16,954 nucleotides of DNA, taken from UBA1231 sp045123185 (GTDB taxonomy: Bacteria > Bacillota_I > Bacilli_A > ML615J-28 > CAG-313). Of this stretch, positions 6,929-14,292 are shown in pieces. Each line of letters opens with the position of its first letter. Position 1 is the first letter of the stretch. Position numbers and translations under genes: made by a program. The notes below the pieces were generated by a model that was not told where the DNA came from, did no database searches, and was given only the letters and a program-made list of their open reading frames with translations. The DNA is taken from contig JBGVIL010000109.1 of NCBI GenBank assembly GCA_045123185.1, positions 1 to 16,954 on the forward strand. Direction: 5' to 3'.

Positions 6929-7701
6929 AATTCATCACCAACTTCTTTTTTATATAACTCAAAAAAGATATCTTCTAAGTCATTGGAATTATATACTTGA
7001 TAAATATTATCTAAAGTATCATTTACAATAATCTTACCATTAATTATAATACCAATACGGTCACAAATCTTTGAAGCTAATGACATAATATGAGTACTTA
7101 TAATAACTGTCTTACCAATTCTAGCAAGTTCTTCTAAATAGTCAGTCACAACTTTTGCAGTTAAAACATCTAATCCATTTGTTGGTTCATCAAAAATTAC
7201 AACTTCTGGATCATGAATTAATGATACTACAATCGAAACTTTTTGTTTCATTCCAGTTGATAAATCGCCAATTTTAACTTCTTGAAATTTATCTACACCA
7301 AATCGTTTAAATAATTCATCTTTTCTTTGTTCAATTTGATCATGACTCATATTATAAAAACGACCAAAATAATGCATTGCATAATTAGGTGTCATTTGTT
7401 CTTCAATTTTAATCTCATTAGTTAAAAAGCCAATTTGTCTTTTACACTTAATATCATCTTTAGTTGATATTCCATTGACAAATATTTCTCCTTGATCTTG
7501 TTTAATTAAAGTAGAAATACAACGTAGTGTAGTTGTTTTCCCTGCACCATTAGGTCCAAGCAAACCAAATACTTCTCCTTTCATAGCTTCAAAAGAAACA
7601 CCATCAACGGCAACTTTGATTTTTGATGCTGTTTTATTAATTTTCATTTGTTTTTTTGATAGAGTAAATGTCTTCTTTATGTTATTTACTATTACTGACA
7701 T
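6922..7701 (-). CDS. natA: ABC exporter ATP-binding subunit (NatA-like)
   Basis: This is a 259-residue ATPase that powers the permease encoded just downstream. Walker A is GPNGAGKTT (49-57), the signature is LSTGMKQK (147-154), Walker B is VVIFDEP (167-173), the D-loop is NGLD, and the switch histidine is H204 in STHIM. The usual Q-loop region reads GFLTNEIKI, without a glutamine, as in NatA-type proteins. A stretch of about 20 residues rich in lysine (15-30) near the N-terminus is longer than in most homologues. The AAAGGAAGTGA ribosome binding site and the promoter at 7722-7750 lie just upstream. It is divergent from pepF. Confidence 0.88.
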   Translation of the reverse strand: MSVIVNNIKKTFTLSKKQMKINKTASKIKVAVDGVSFEAMKGEVFGLLGPNGAGKTTTLRCISTLIKQDQGEIFVNGISTKDDIKCKRQIGFLTNEIKIEEQMTPNYAMHYFGRFYNMSHDQIEQRKDELFKRFGVDKFQEVKIGDLSTGMKQKVSIVVSLIHDPEVVIFDEPTNGLDVLTAKVVTDYLEELARIGKTVIISTHIMSLASKICDRIGIIINGKIIVNDTLDNIYQVYNSNDLEDIFFELYKKEVGDELC

Positions 7702-7721
7702 ATTATCACTTCCTTTAAAAT

Positions 7722-7750
7722 ATTATATCACTTTTATTAGTCAAAGTCTA
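7722..7750 (-). promoter_or_regulatory. Promoter of the ABC exporter operon
   Basis: The minus strand carries TAGACT (7750-7745), a 17-base spacer and TATAAT (7727-7722) with an extended TG in front (TGATATAAT). The -35 box lies inside a perfect 14-base palindrome. Confidence 0.7.
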
Positions 7751-7756
7751 GACTTT
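7743..7756. promoter_or_regulatory. Perfect palindrome over the ABC operon -35 box
   Basis: AAAGTCTAGACTTT is a perfect 14-base palindrome. It covers the -35 of the exporter promoter and ends four bases before the -35 of the divergent pepF promoter. A dimeric repressor bound here would block the exporter promoter and perhaps both. This is inferred from position and symmetry. Confidence 0.4.
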
Positions 7757-7760
7757 TTAT

Positions 7761-7789
7761 TTGAAATATATCATAACTTTTGATATACT
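7761..7789 (+). promoter_or_regulatory. Promoter of pepF
   Basis: TTGAAA (7761-7766), a 17-base spacer and TATACT (7784-7789) with an extended TG (TGATATACT). The AGGTG ribosome binding site starts about eight bases after the -10, so the leader is very short. Confidence 0.75.
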
Positions 7790-7806
7790 ATGTTTGAGGT
7801 GAAATT

Positions 7807-9498
7807 ATGAAATTTAAAGATTATGAATACATTAGACCAAATGTTGAAGAAATTAAAAAATCAGTTATTCAATTAACTGATAATATCAATACTGCAACTT
7901 CTTTTTTAGAAGTTGATAAAGCAATTCAACAATATGTTCAAATTGACAATGAGTTTGGCTCAATGGCAACACTTGCATCTATCAGAAATTCTATTAATAC
8001 ACAAGATGAATTCTATGAACAAGAACAAGAATTCTTTGATACTGTCGGTCCAGAACTTGCTGAATACTTTCAAAATTTAAATTTAGCAATTTATAATTCT
8101 AAATTTAGAACAGAACTTGTTGAAAAATATGGTTCAAAAATATTTAGAGAAATCGAAGTCGATTTAAAAACTTTTAAACCAGAAATTATCGAAGATCTAC
8201 AAATTGAAAATAAATTAACTACAAAATATGACAAATTGAAAGCATCTGCACAAATCGAATTTGATGGTAAAGTTTTACCACTACCAGGATTATCAATTTA
8301 TTTACAAGATAAAGATCGTAATGTTCGTAAGAGTGCTGAAGAGGCAGTTTGTAATTTCTACAAAGAACACGAAGATGAATTTGATGAAATTTATGATGAA
8401 TTAGTCAAAGTTCGTACAAGAATTGCAAAAAAACTTGGATATGAAAACTTTGTTGAACTTGGATATTACCGTATGGGACGAACTGACTATGATAGTAAGA
8501 TGGTAGCAAATTATCGTGACCAAATCTTAAAACATGTCGTTCCACTTGCAAATAAGATTTATAAACTTCAAAGTGACAGAACTAATATCTCTGATTTAAA
8601 GAGTTATGACTTAAGTTTAACTTATTTAAAAGGAAATCCAATGCCAAAAGGCACAACTGATGAAAAAGTTGAAAAAGCACGTGTTATGTATCATGAATTA
8701 AGTAAAGAAACAGGTGAGTTCTTCGATTTTATGGTAGAACACGAGTTGTTTGATTTAGATAGCAAAAAAGGTAAAGCTGGTGGAGGATATTGTACTTACA
8801 TGCCTAAATGGCGTTCACCATTTATATTCTCGAACTTTAATAATACAGCTGGCGATATTGATGTATTAACACATGAAGCAGGTCATGCTTTCCAAGTATA
8901 CTGTAGTCGCGATGCTATTTTACCTAATTACATATGGCCAACAATGGAATCATGTGAAATCCACTCAATGAGTATGGAGTTTTTTACATATCCTTGGATG
9001 AATTTATTCTTTGATGATGTTGATAAACGTATCTATGCTCATCTTACTGATTCTATTACTTTTTTACCATATGGTGTTACTGTTGATGAATTCCAACATG
9101 TTGTCTATAGTAAACCAGAAATGACTAAAGAAGAAAGAAAAGCTGCATGGCGTGAGATTGAAAGAAAATATACACCATATAAAGTATATGAAAATGATTT
9201 ACTTGAACGTGGTGGTTGGTGGTATCGCCAAGGGCATATTTTCTCATCTCCATTCTACTATATAGATTATACACTTGCTCAAGTATGCGCACATCAATTC
9301 TTTGTAAAAGACATTGAAAACCACGAAACTGCATGGAAAGATTATTATCACCTTTGTACATTAGGTGGAAGTAAAACTTTCTTAGAACTATTAAAAGAAG
9401 CTCATTTAGAAAATCCATTTGAAGATGGTTCATTAACAAAAACAATGAATACTTTAGAAAAATGGATTGAAAATTTTGATAAATCTAAGTTAAACTAA
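7807..9498 (+). CDS. pepF: M3 family oligoendopeptidase
   Basis: This is a cytosolic zinc metallopeptidase of 563 residues that cuts short peptides. The zinc site is HEAGH at residues 356-360 (H356, H360, catalytic E357), and E384 in ESCEIHSMSMEFF is the likely third ligand, 28 residues on. The N-terminal half is helical, as in the M3 fold, and contains no signal peptide. The C-terminal block with YTLAQVCAHQFF and LGGSKTFLELL is typical of the roughly 550-residue M3 oligoendopeptidases rather than the 600-residue PepF of lactococci, so the symbol is used in the broad sense. An AGGTG site lies five bases before the ATG. It stands alone, divergent from the exporter and convergent with recA. Confidence 0.92.
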   Translation: MKFKDYEYIRPNVEEIKKSVIQLTDNINTATSFLEVDKAIQQYVQIDNEFGSMATLASIRNSINTQDEFYEQEQEFFDTVGPELAEYFQNLNLAIYNSKFRTELVEKYGSKIFREIEVDLKTFKPEIIEDLQIENKLTTKYDKLKASAQIEFDGKVLPLPGLSIYLQDKDRNVRKSAEEAVCNFYKEHEDEFDEIYDELVKVRTRIAKKLGYENFVELGYYRMGRTDYDSKMVANYRDQILKHVVPLANKIYKLQSDRTNISDLKSYDLSLTYLKGNPMPKGTTDEKVEKARVMYHELSKETGEFFDFMVEHELFDLDSKKGKAGGGYCTYMPKWRSPFIFSNFNNTAGDIDVLTHEAGHAFQVYCSRDAILPNYIWPTMESCEIHSMSMEFFTYPWMNLFFDDVDKRIYAHLTDSITFLPYGVTVDEFQHVVYSKPEMTKEERKAAWREIERKYTPYKVYENDLLERGGWWYRQGHIFSSPFYYIDYTLAQVCAHQFFVKDIENHETAWKDYYHLCTLGGSKTFLELLKEAHLENPFEDGSLTKTMNTLEKWIENFDKSKLN

Positions 9499-9528
9499 AA
9501 AACATTCAGCAATTGCTGAATGTTTTTT
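9496..9528. terminator. Bidirectional terminator between pepF and recA
   Basis: ACATTCAGCAA and TTGCTGAATGT form a perfect 22-base palindrome (9501-9522 region), flanked by A runs on the left and T runs on the right, so it ends transcription from both sides. The recA stop codon begins right at its edge. Confidence 0.92.
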
Positions 9529-10511
9529 TATAACTTTTCACGTACTTTTGTTTCAATTTCCATTGCAAGTTCTTTGTTATTAACTAATAATTCTTTAACG
9601 TTTTCTCTTCCTTGTCCAAGTCTTTCTCCATTGTATGAGAACCATGCACCACTTTTTTGAACAACTTCTAAATTAGTTGCCATATCAAGTAGTTCTCCTT
9701 CATGAGAAATACCTTTACCAAAGATTAAGTCAACTTCAATTACTTTAAATGGTGGAGCTACTTTATTCTTAACAACCCTTATTCTTGTTGTATTACCGAT
9801 TGGATCAGAACCAGTCTTAATTTGATCTACTCGACGAATATCTAAACGAATTGTGGCATAGAATTTAAGTGCTCGTCCTCCAGATGTTGTTTCTGGATTA
9901 CCAAATAATACACCAACTTTTTCACGAATTTGGTTAATAAAAATTGCGACTGTTTTAGTTTTATTAATCGCACCAGCAAGTTTACGCATTGCTTGACTCA
10001 TTAGTCTTGCTTGTAATCCAACATGACTACTTCCCATATCTCCATCAATTTCTGCTTTTGGTACAAGCGCTGCAACACTATCAACTACAATAATATCAAT
10101 AGCATTACTGCGAACTAACGCATCAACAATTTCAAGGGCTTGTTCACCATTATCTGGTTGAGATAAAATCAAATTGTCAATATCAACACCTAATGCTTTA
10201 GCATAAGTTGGATCTAAAGCATGTTCTGCATCAATAAACGCAGCGTAACCACCTTTCTTTTGAGCTTCGGCAATTGCATGTAATGCGAATGTTGTTTTAC
10301 CACTACTTTCAGGTCCAAAAATCTCAATAATTCTACCTTTTGGATATCCACCAACGCCTAAAGCAACATCTAGTGAAATTGAACCAGTTGGTATTACTTC
10401 AAACTTTTCGTCAACTTTTTCACCAAGTTTCATTACTGCGCCTTTGCCATATTCTTTTTCAATGGCTTTCAGCGCATCAGCTAACGCTTTCTCTTTGTCA
10501 AAATCTGTCAT
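9528..10511 (-). CDS. recA: Recombinase RecA
   Basis: RecA forms filaments on single-stranded DNA for strand exchange and stimulates LexA self-cleavage. The 327-residue protein has Walker A GPESSGKTT (66-74), Walker B IIVVDSVAALVPKAE, the DNA-binding loops around GDMGSSHVGLQARLMSQ and FGNPETTSGGRALKFY, and the NQIREKVGV motif. It ends at KVREKL and lacks the long acidic tail of the 353-residue Escherichia coli protein. Its ATG is two bases after the pgsA stop, and the AAGGGG ribosome binding site lies within the last pgsA codons. No LexA-type box (GAAC-N4-GTTC) was seen upstream of recA or of pgsA, so control may come only from the pgsA promoters. Confidence 0.98.
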   Translation of the reverse strand: MTDFDKEKALADALKAIEKEYGKGAVMKLGEKVDEKFEVIPTGSISLDVALGVGGYPKGRIIEIFGPESSGKTTFALHAIAEAQKKGGYAAFIDAEHALDPTYAKALGVDIDNLILSQPDNGEQALEIVDALVRSNAIDIIVVDSVAALVPKAEIDGDMGSSHVGLQARLMSQAMRKLAGAINKTKTVAIFINQIREKVGVLFGNPETTSGGRALKFYATIRLDIRRVDQIKTGSDPIGNTTRIRVVKNKVAPPFKVIEVDLIFGKGISHEGELLDMATNLEVVQKSGAWFSYNGERLGQGRENVKELLVNNKELAMEIETKVREKL

Positions 10512-10513
10512 AT

Positions 10514-11101
10514 TTAATCCCCTTCTTTTTCATCTTTAAAAACACTAATGTTTTTAACTATATATTCGACACCACTATAAATAGTCATAAATACTGCAAG
10601 CATTACAACTACAAGTGTAATCCATTCAAATATGCCAAATTTTCCCATAACTGGTCCATTAATTAATAATAAAATGACCATAAAGAATTGTAAGTTTGTT
10701 TTAATTTTTCCACTCCATCCTGCAGCTATTACAACATTCTTATCTGCTGCAATAATTCTAAAACCAGTAACAATAAACTCACGTGCAAGAATAATTGTTA
10801 CTGCCCAACCAGGAAGTAATGTATTTTGTTCTAAAAGAATAATCATTAAAGCTAACACTAAAATCTTATCAGCAAGCGGATCGGCAAACTTACCAAAGTT
10901 TGTAACTAAATGGTATTTTCTTGCAATGTATCCGTCAACAAAATCACTTAATGTCGCAATAATAAAAATCATTAACATTATAAAGTTACCTAATGTTATT
11001 GTCCATAAGAAAGGTACTTGTAATGCTTCGATTTCTGCAATTACCATAATAATCGGAATTAATAATACTCTAAAAATTGTTATTTTATTTGGAAGATTCA
11101 T
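10514..11101 (-). CDS. pgsA: CDP-diacylglycerol-glycerol-3-phosphate 3-phosphatidyltransferase
   Basis: PgsA makes phosphatidylglycerol phosphate from CDP-diacylglycerol and glycerol 3-phosphate, the committed step to phosphatidylglycerol and cardiolipin. The 195-residue membrane protein carries the full CDP-alcohol phosphotransferase motif: D53, D56, G57, A60, R61, G70, D74 and D78, in DFVDGYIAR and GKFADPLAD. Four to six hydrophobic helices are visible. The start MNLPNKITIFR is typical, and AGAGG lies nine bases before the ATG. It forms an operon with recA; in Bacillus subtilis cinA stands between these two genes and is missing here. Confidence 0.95.
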   Translation of the reverse strand: MNLPNKITIFRVLLIPIIMVIAEIEALQVPFLWTITLGNFIMLMIFIIATLSDFVDGYIARKYHLVTNFGKFADPLADKILVLALMIILLEQNTLLPGWAVTIILAREFIVTGFRIIAADKNVVIAAGWSGKIKTNLQFFMVILLLINGPVMGKFGIFEWITLVVVMLAVFMTIYSGVEYIVKNISVFKDEKEGD

Positions 11102-11120
11102 ATTCTTTTACCTCTACTAT

Positions 11121-11149
11121 ATTATAACATACAAAACCTGAAAAATCTA
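11121..11149 (-). promoter_or_regulatory. Proximal promoter of pgsA-recA
   Basis: The minus strand carries TATAAT (11126-11121) with an extended TG (TGTTATAAT). The -35 position (TAGATT, 11149-11144) is poor, which is common for extended -10 promoters. Confidence 0.55.
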
Positions 11150-11171
11150 GTTATTTGAACTGAACACTGTC

Positions 11172-11201
11172 ATTTTAACATAGAATATAATGCTTTGTAA
11201 A
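11172..11201 (-). promoter_or_regulatory. Distal promoter candidate of pgsA-recA
   Basis: The minus strand carries TTTACA (11201-11196), an 18-base spacer and TAAAAT (11177-11172) with an extended TG (TGTTAAAAT). It overlaps a small inverted repeat, ATAATG (11187-11192) with CATTAT (11203-11208). Confidence 0.4.
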
Positions 11202-11219
11202 ACATTATGTTTTTCGCAA

Positions 11220-11247
11220 AAAAAGGTAAGAATTATCTTACCTTTTT
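11220..11247 (-). terminator. Terminator after the alcohol dehydrogenase gene
   Basis: AAGGTAAGA and TCTTACCTT pair around a four-base ATTA loop, with A and T runs on both sides, so it can work in both directions. The stop codon of the dehydrogenase gene lies inside the stem. Confidence 0.9.
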
Positions 11248-12392
11248 AAAGCCTTTTTAAGCACATTTTGGAAGTTTTTGTCATTAAACAACTTAGGTAC
11301 TGGATAGAGAGGATGAGCCTCTTTTTTAGCCCTTTTTATGATTAAATCAAAATCTTCTTCTTTTAAACCTTCAATATAAGTTGGTATATCTAAAACCATA
11401 TTTAATTCTTTTATTTTACTTATTAAATCAAAATGATCAATATCTAAAAGTTTACCCATTAATTGAACTTTACGATCAATACTTGTTCCAAACTCTTCTA
11501 AGACATATGGAAGTAACACGGCATTTGCTAGTCCATGAGGAGTATGATATAAGCCACCTAATTGATGAGCAATGGCGTGAACATAACCAACATAACCTTT
11601 AGTAAAAGCACATCCAGCCAAGTAGGCAGCTTTTTGCATATTAGCTCGATGTTCTAAATCATTAGGATTATTATATACAATTTCTAATGAATTAAAGATT
11701 AGTTTGATTGCATTAATCGCATCTTCTTTTGTTTGTTTTGTATTAGCTTTTCCAATAAAGCACTCAATAGCATGTGTTAATGCATCCATACCTGTGGTTG
11801 AAGTCAAGTGTTTTGGTAAACTTACAGTTAAAGAACTTTCAAACACAACAAAATTAGGAACAATCTTTGGATCATTAATTGGATACTTTTCATGACTTAA
11901 ATCATCAGTAACAACAGCCGCGACTGTTGTCTCGCTTCCACTACCGCTAGTAGTAGGAACGGCAATATGAGTAATAGGTTTTTTACTAACTTTTAAAAGG
12001 CCACGCATTTTACGCAAATCTTTTTTGTTCGTCATTTTAACCGCAAGTAACTTACCTAAATCAATAACTGAACCACCACCAATTGAAATTATAATTGTTG
12101 GTTGATAATTGTTATAATAATAATCAACATTAGCTATTGTAGGATTTGCGATATCACAATAAGCTACTTCATATAAAATATGATTATTATCTAATTCTTT
12201 AATGAATTCAACAAACACGTTATTCTTAGAGACAAAAGTAGGAACAATTACTAATACTTTTTGATTATAAAGATGTGGTATAGCATCTTTCAGACAATTT
12301 ATTATAATTGGTTTTCTAATATTAAGCAGTTTTATACCTACTTTCATAATTAATTGATATGTTCTGATAAATATTTTTTTAAATACGTTCAT
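11238..12392 (-). CDS. Iron-containing alcohol dehydrogenase
   Basis: This is a 384-residue cytosolic oxidoreductase of the iron-dependent (group III) family, which interconverts alcohols and aldehydes with NAD(P)H. The nucleotide-binding segment is GGGSVIDLGK (105-114), followed by PTTSGSGSE (146-154). The metal ligands are D203 and H207 in GMDALTHAIE, H272 in VHAIAHQLGG and H286 in TPHGLANA, with the same spacing as in FucO (14 residues between the last two histidines). The N-terminus has about 25 extra basic and hydrophobic residues (KKIFIRTYQLIMKVGIKLL) ahead of the usual start, which might be a membrane-touching helix. The alcohol is not predictable. A GGTGAT ribosome binding site and its own promoter lie in the 45-base gap to the next gene. 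Confidence 0.92.
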   Translation of the reverse strand: MNVFKKIFIRTYQLIMKVGIKLLNIRKPIIINCLKDAIPHLYNQKVLVIVPTFVSKNNVFVEFIKELDNNHILYEVAYCDIANPTIANVDYYYNNYQPTIIISIGGGSVIDLGKLLAVKMTNKKDLRKMRGLLKVSKKPITHIAVPTTSGSGSETTVAAVVTDDLSHEKYPINDPKIVPNFVVFESSLTVSLPKHLTSTTGMDALTHAIECFIGKANTKQTKEDAINAIKLIFNSLEIVYNNPNDLEHRANMQKAAYLAGCAFTKGYVGYVHAIAHQLGGLYHTPHGLANAVLLPYVLEEFGTSIDRKVQLMGKLLDIDHFDLISKIKELNMVLDIPTYIEGLKEEDFDLIIKRAKKEAHPLYPVPKLFNDKNFQNVLKKALKR

Positions 12393-12407
12393 TTTATCAC
12401 CATATCA

Positions 12408-12436
12408 ATTGTATCATAAAATATTAATTTGAACAA
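12408..12436 (-). promoter_or_regulatory. Promoter of the alcohol dehydrogenase gene
   Basis: The minus strand carries TTGTTC (12436-12431), a 17-base spacer and TACAAT (12413-12408) with an extended TG (TGATACAAT). The -35 lies inside the palindrome at 12424-12441. Confidence 0.5.
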
Positions 12437-12441
12437 ATTAA
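12424..12441. promoter_or_regulatory. Near-perfect palindrome at the alcohol dehydrogenase -35 box
   Basis: TTAATTTG and CAAATTAA are inverted eight-base arms around two bases. The element covers the -35 of the dehydrogenase promoter and the stop codon of the preceding small gene. It could be an operator or, less likely with so small a loop, a weak terminator. Confidence 0.35.
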
Positions 12442-12704
12442 TCACTAGAAAACATTTTTTTAAGTATTTTCTTAAAGCTGTTATAAATAGTATTATCTAT
12501 CTTTTGAGCAATTTTTGTAGTTTGATCTTTATATGGCACAGTTGGTAAATTGGTATAATTTGGATTACTTATATTTTCTTCATAATCATTTTTAGCATTT
12601 TCAAAATAATCTCTTTGTCCAACTGTATCAATACTTCCAATAATAACGCCAAACAATATTAATAAAATTACAATAAAGACAACACTAATTCTTTTTCTCT
12701 TCAT
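12438..12704 (-). CDS. Small membrane-anchored protein of unknown function, next to gpr
   Basis: I do not recognise this 88-residue protein. It has a basic start (MKRKR), one hydrophobic helix at about residues 7-24, a polar outside segment (25-65) with several Asn and Tyr, and an amphipathic basic end (KIDNTIYNSFKKILKKMF). The topology suggests a single-pass protein facing outward. A GGTGAT site lies close upstream of the ATG. It follows gpr on the same strand after a strong terminator, so it probably has its own promoter (12781-12809). In Bacillus, gpr is followed by spoIIP and the small gene yqxA, so a spore-related role is thinkable, but no sequence link is visible. Confidence 0.65.
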   Translation of the reverse strand: MKRKRISVVFIVILLILFGVIIGSIDTVGQRDYFENAKNDYEENISNPNYTNLPTVPYKDQTTKIAQKIDNTIYNSFKKILKKMFSSD

Positions 12705-12780
12705 AAATTATCACCACGTATAAAAAAATATTAAATAAATTATTTCTTTAATAATATATTTAAAGTAAACAATAAGATTA

Positions 12781-12809
12781 CTATGTTTAATAATTAATAA
12801 AAAGTCAAC
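12781..12809 (-). promoter_or_regulatory. Promoter candidate of the small membrane protein gene
   Basis: The minus strand carries TTGACT (12809-12804), a 17-base spacer and CATAGT (12786-12781), giving a leader of about 70 bases. The rest of 12705-12890 is very AT-rich and shows nothing else that I can support. Confidence 0.45.
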
Positions 12810-12891
12810 TTGTAATATATTTTTAATCATTAAAGTATAACTTTCATATGTTAATAATAAATTATTTATAAAAGAAATAACTGCAATTAAT

Positions 12892-12930
12892 AAAAATAGT
12901 TTCATATAACATTATATGAAACTATTTTTT
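12892..12930 (-). terminator. Terminator after gpr
   Basis: About 18 base pairs join AAAAATAGTTTCATATAA on the left with its inverted copy on the right around a two-base loop, followed on the minus strand by a T run. The stem is nearly perfect and could also work in the other direction. Confidence 0.9.
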
Positions 12931-12938
12931 ATAATATA

Positions 12939-13889
12939 CTAATTTAAATACTCTTGTCTTAGTTTATCGTGAATTGCAATATCAATGGAACTTGCAATGA
13001 TTTTACTTAAATCTTCAATTACTTCATCTATCTCTTTAGGTGTAACCATCATTTCATATAGTGTGTTTACTAATGCTTCATTAAGTAATTGTTTGCGTTC
13101 TAGTTTAGATAAATCTCCTAGTGTTCCTAAAAACTCTAAATTTGTTGTTTGTTTCTTTATATGATCTTCTAATTGTTCTAATATATCCGTTGTTAAAGTT
13201 GATGCATCTACTACTGTTGGAACACCAATTGCGATAACCGGTATACCAAACGTCTTAAAAGATATTTCTTTACGTTTATTACCAACGCCGCTCCCTGGAG
13301 AAATACCAGTATCAGTTATTTGTATCGTTTTGTTTACTTTTGATGAATCACTAGATGCTAAAGCATCAACTACAATAAGATAATCTACATCAATTTTATT
13401 TTTAATTGCAAAAACGATATCACTAGTTTCAATTCCTGTTGTTCCCATTACTCCAGGACTGTATCCACTCACTTCACTATAACCATCATTTTCCATACCA
13501 TTTTGGAATAAATGTCTTGTCACAATTATGTTATCAACTGTATATGGACCTAAACTATCAGGAGTAATGTTAATATTACCTAAACCAATAATCATCCCTT
13601 TTTTGTTTAAAACTTTTTTATGTTTGAGTAAATCGATGATTATATTACTTAATACTCTAATAATATTATCAGATATTGTATGATCATGATAATTTAGATT
13701 TCTTAAATCAATTGTATAGTATGTACCAGGCTTTTTACTTATTCTTTCATCATGTATTTCATCTATTATTGTTTTTTCAACTTTGACATGATTATGCTCT
13801 TCTATACTGGATTTTACACCTAAAATTTCATGATCGCCAATTCTTCCAATTTCTTCGATTGCTAAATCTGTTCTAAAATGATTTTTCAT
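12939..13889 (-). CDS. gpr: Germination protease (spore protease GPR)
   Basis: GPR is the aspartic-type protease of family A25 that degrades small acid-soluble spore proteins during germination, inside the spore core. The 316-residue protein shows GLGNINITPDSLGP (D111), TRH, SPGVMGTTGIETSD, VVDALAS (D175), TIQITDTGISPGSGVGNKRKE and GVPTVVDA. D111 and D175 match the two aspartates thought to be catalytic in Bacillus megaterium. The maturation site RTD/LA lies at residues 6-9, so the propeptide would be only eight residues, against 15-16 in Bacillus. An AGGTG site precedes the ATG; another ATG five bases earlier overlaps that site and is out of frame. It is divergent from rpsT, and a sigma-F/G-like promoter may be present. 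It is the clearest evidence that this organism sporulates. Confidence 0.95.
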   Translation of the reverse strand: MKNHFRTDLAIEEIGRIGDHEILGVKSSIEEHNHVKVEKTIIDEIHDERISKKPGTYYTIDLRNLNYHDHTISDNIIRVLSNIIIDLLKHKKVLNKKGMIIGLGNINITPDSLGPYTVDNIIVTRHLFQNGMENDGYSEVSGYSPGVMGTTGIETSDIVFAIKNKIDVDYLIVVDALASSDSSKVNKTIQITDTGISPGSGVGNKRKEISFKTFGIPVIAIGVPTVVDASTLTTDILEQLEDHIKKQTTNLEFLGTLGDLSKLERKQLLNEALVNTLYEMMVTPKEIDEVIEDLSKIIASSIDIAIHDKLRQEYLN

Positions 13890-13925
13890 TTTTCATCACC
13901 TCAATATAGTTTTAACATTAATTAG

Positions 13926-13955
13926 CATTTTATAACATAATTGTATTTTTTATAC
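13926..13955 (-). promoter_or_regulatory. Possible sporulation (sigma-F/G-type) promoter of gpr
   Basis: On the minus strand GTATA (13955-13951) is followed after 15 bases by TTATAAAATG (13935-13926), which fits four of the six fixed positions of the sigma-F -10 pattern. No good sigma-A -35 is seen. gpr is a forespore gene in Bacillus, which agrees, but the match is weak. Confidence 0.3.
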
Positions 13956-13963
13956 TTTATTAC

Positions 13964-13992
13964 TTGCTAAAACATCTAAATTGTGCTATAAT
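13964..13992 (+). promoter_or_regulatory. Promoter of rpsT
   Basis: TTGCTA (13964-13969), a 17-base spacer and a perfect TATAAT (13987-13992) with an extended TG (TGCTATAAT). Transcription should start near base 14000, which excludes the longer upstream reading frame. Confidence 0.8.
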
Positions 13993-14022
13993 AATGCTGT
14001 TAAAATCTTCGGAGGTGTAATA

Positions 14023-14286
14023 ATGGCAAACATTAAACAACAAAAAAAGCGTGATATCACTAATAGTAAGAAGAATTTATTAAATGCATCTTTTAAATCA
14101 TCTTTAAAAAGTGCTCTAAAAGCTTTTGATGCTGCAGTTGCAGAAGGCGACAAAGCTAAAGCTCAAGCTGCTTATAATTTCGCTTGCAAAAAATTAGACA
14201 AATCAGTAACTAAAGGTATTCACCACAAAAACTATACTGCACGTCAAAAATCACGTCTTGCTACTAAATTAAATCAATTAGCTTAA
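14023..14286 (+). CDS. rpsT: Small ribosomal subunit protein bS20
   Basis: bS20 binds 16S rRNA early in 30S assembly. The 87-residue, lysine- and alanine-rich helical protein is the usual length. It begins MANIKQQKKRD and contains the helix-hairpin pattern of the family, with KGIHHKNYTARQKSRLATKLN at the end marked by KGIHHKN and RQKSRL. The frame is open further upstream to about 13981, but that part precedes the transcription start. GGAGGTG at 14011-14017 is placed five bases before the ATG. The gene stands alone with its own strong promoter and terminator and is divergent from gpr, its usual neighbour in Bacillus. Confidence 0.97.
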   Translation: MANIKQQKKRDITNSKKNLLNASFKSSLKSALKAFDAAVAEGDKAKAQAAYNFACKKLDKSVTKGIHHKNYTARQKSRLATKLNQLA

Positions 14287-14292
14287 TAAAAT

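Noticed and set aside
12711..12905. 64-codon hydrophobic open frame on the minus strand between gpr and the small membrane-protein gene
   Set aside because: Its ATG sits inside the gpr terminator stem, it has no ribosome binding site, and a promoter candidate lies inside it. AT-rich sequence gives such hydrophobic frames by chance.
13981..14022. Fourteen-codon N-terminal extension of bS20
   Set aside because: It contains the -10 box and the ribosome binding site and begins before the transcription start.
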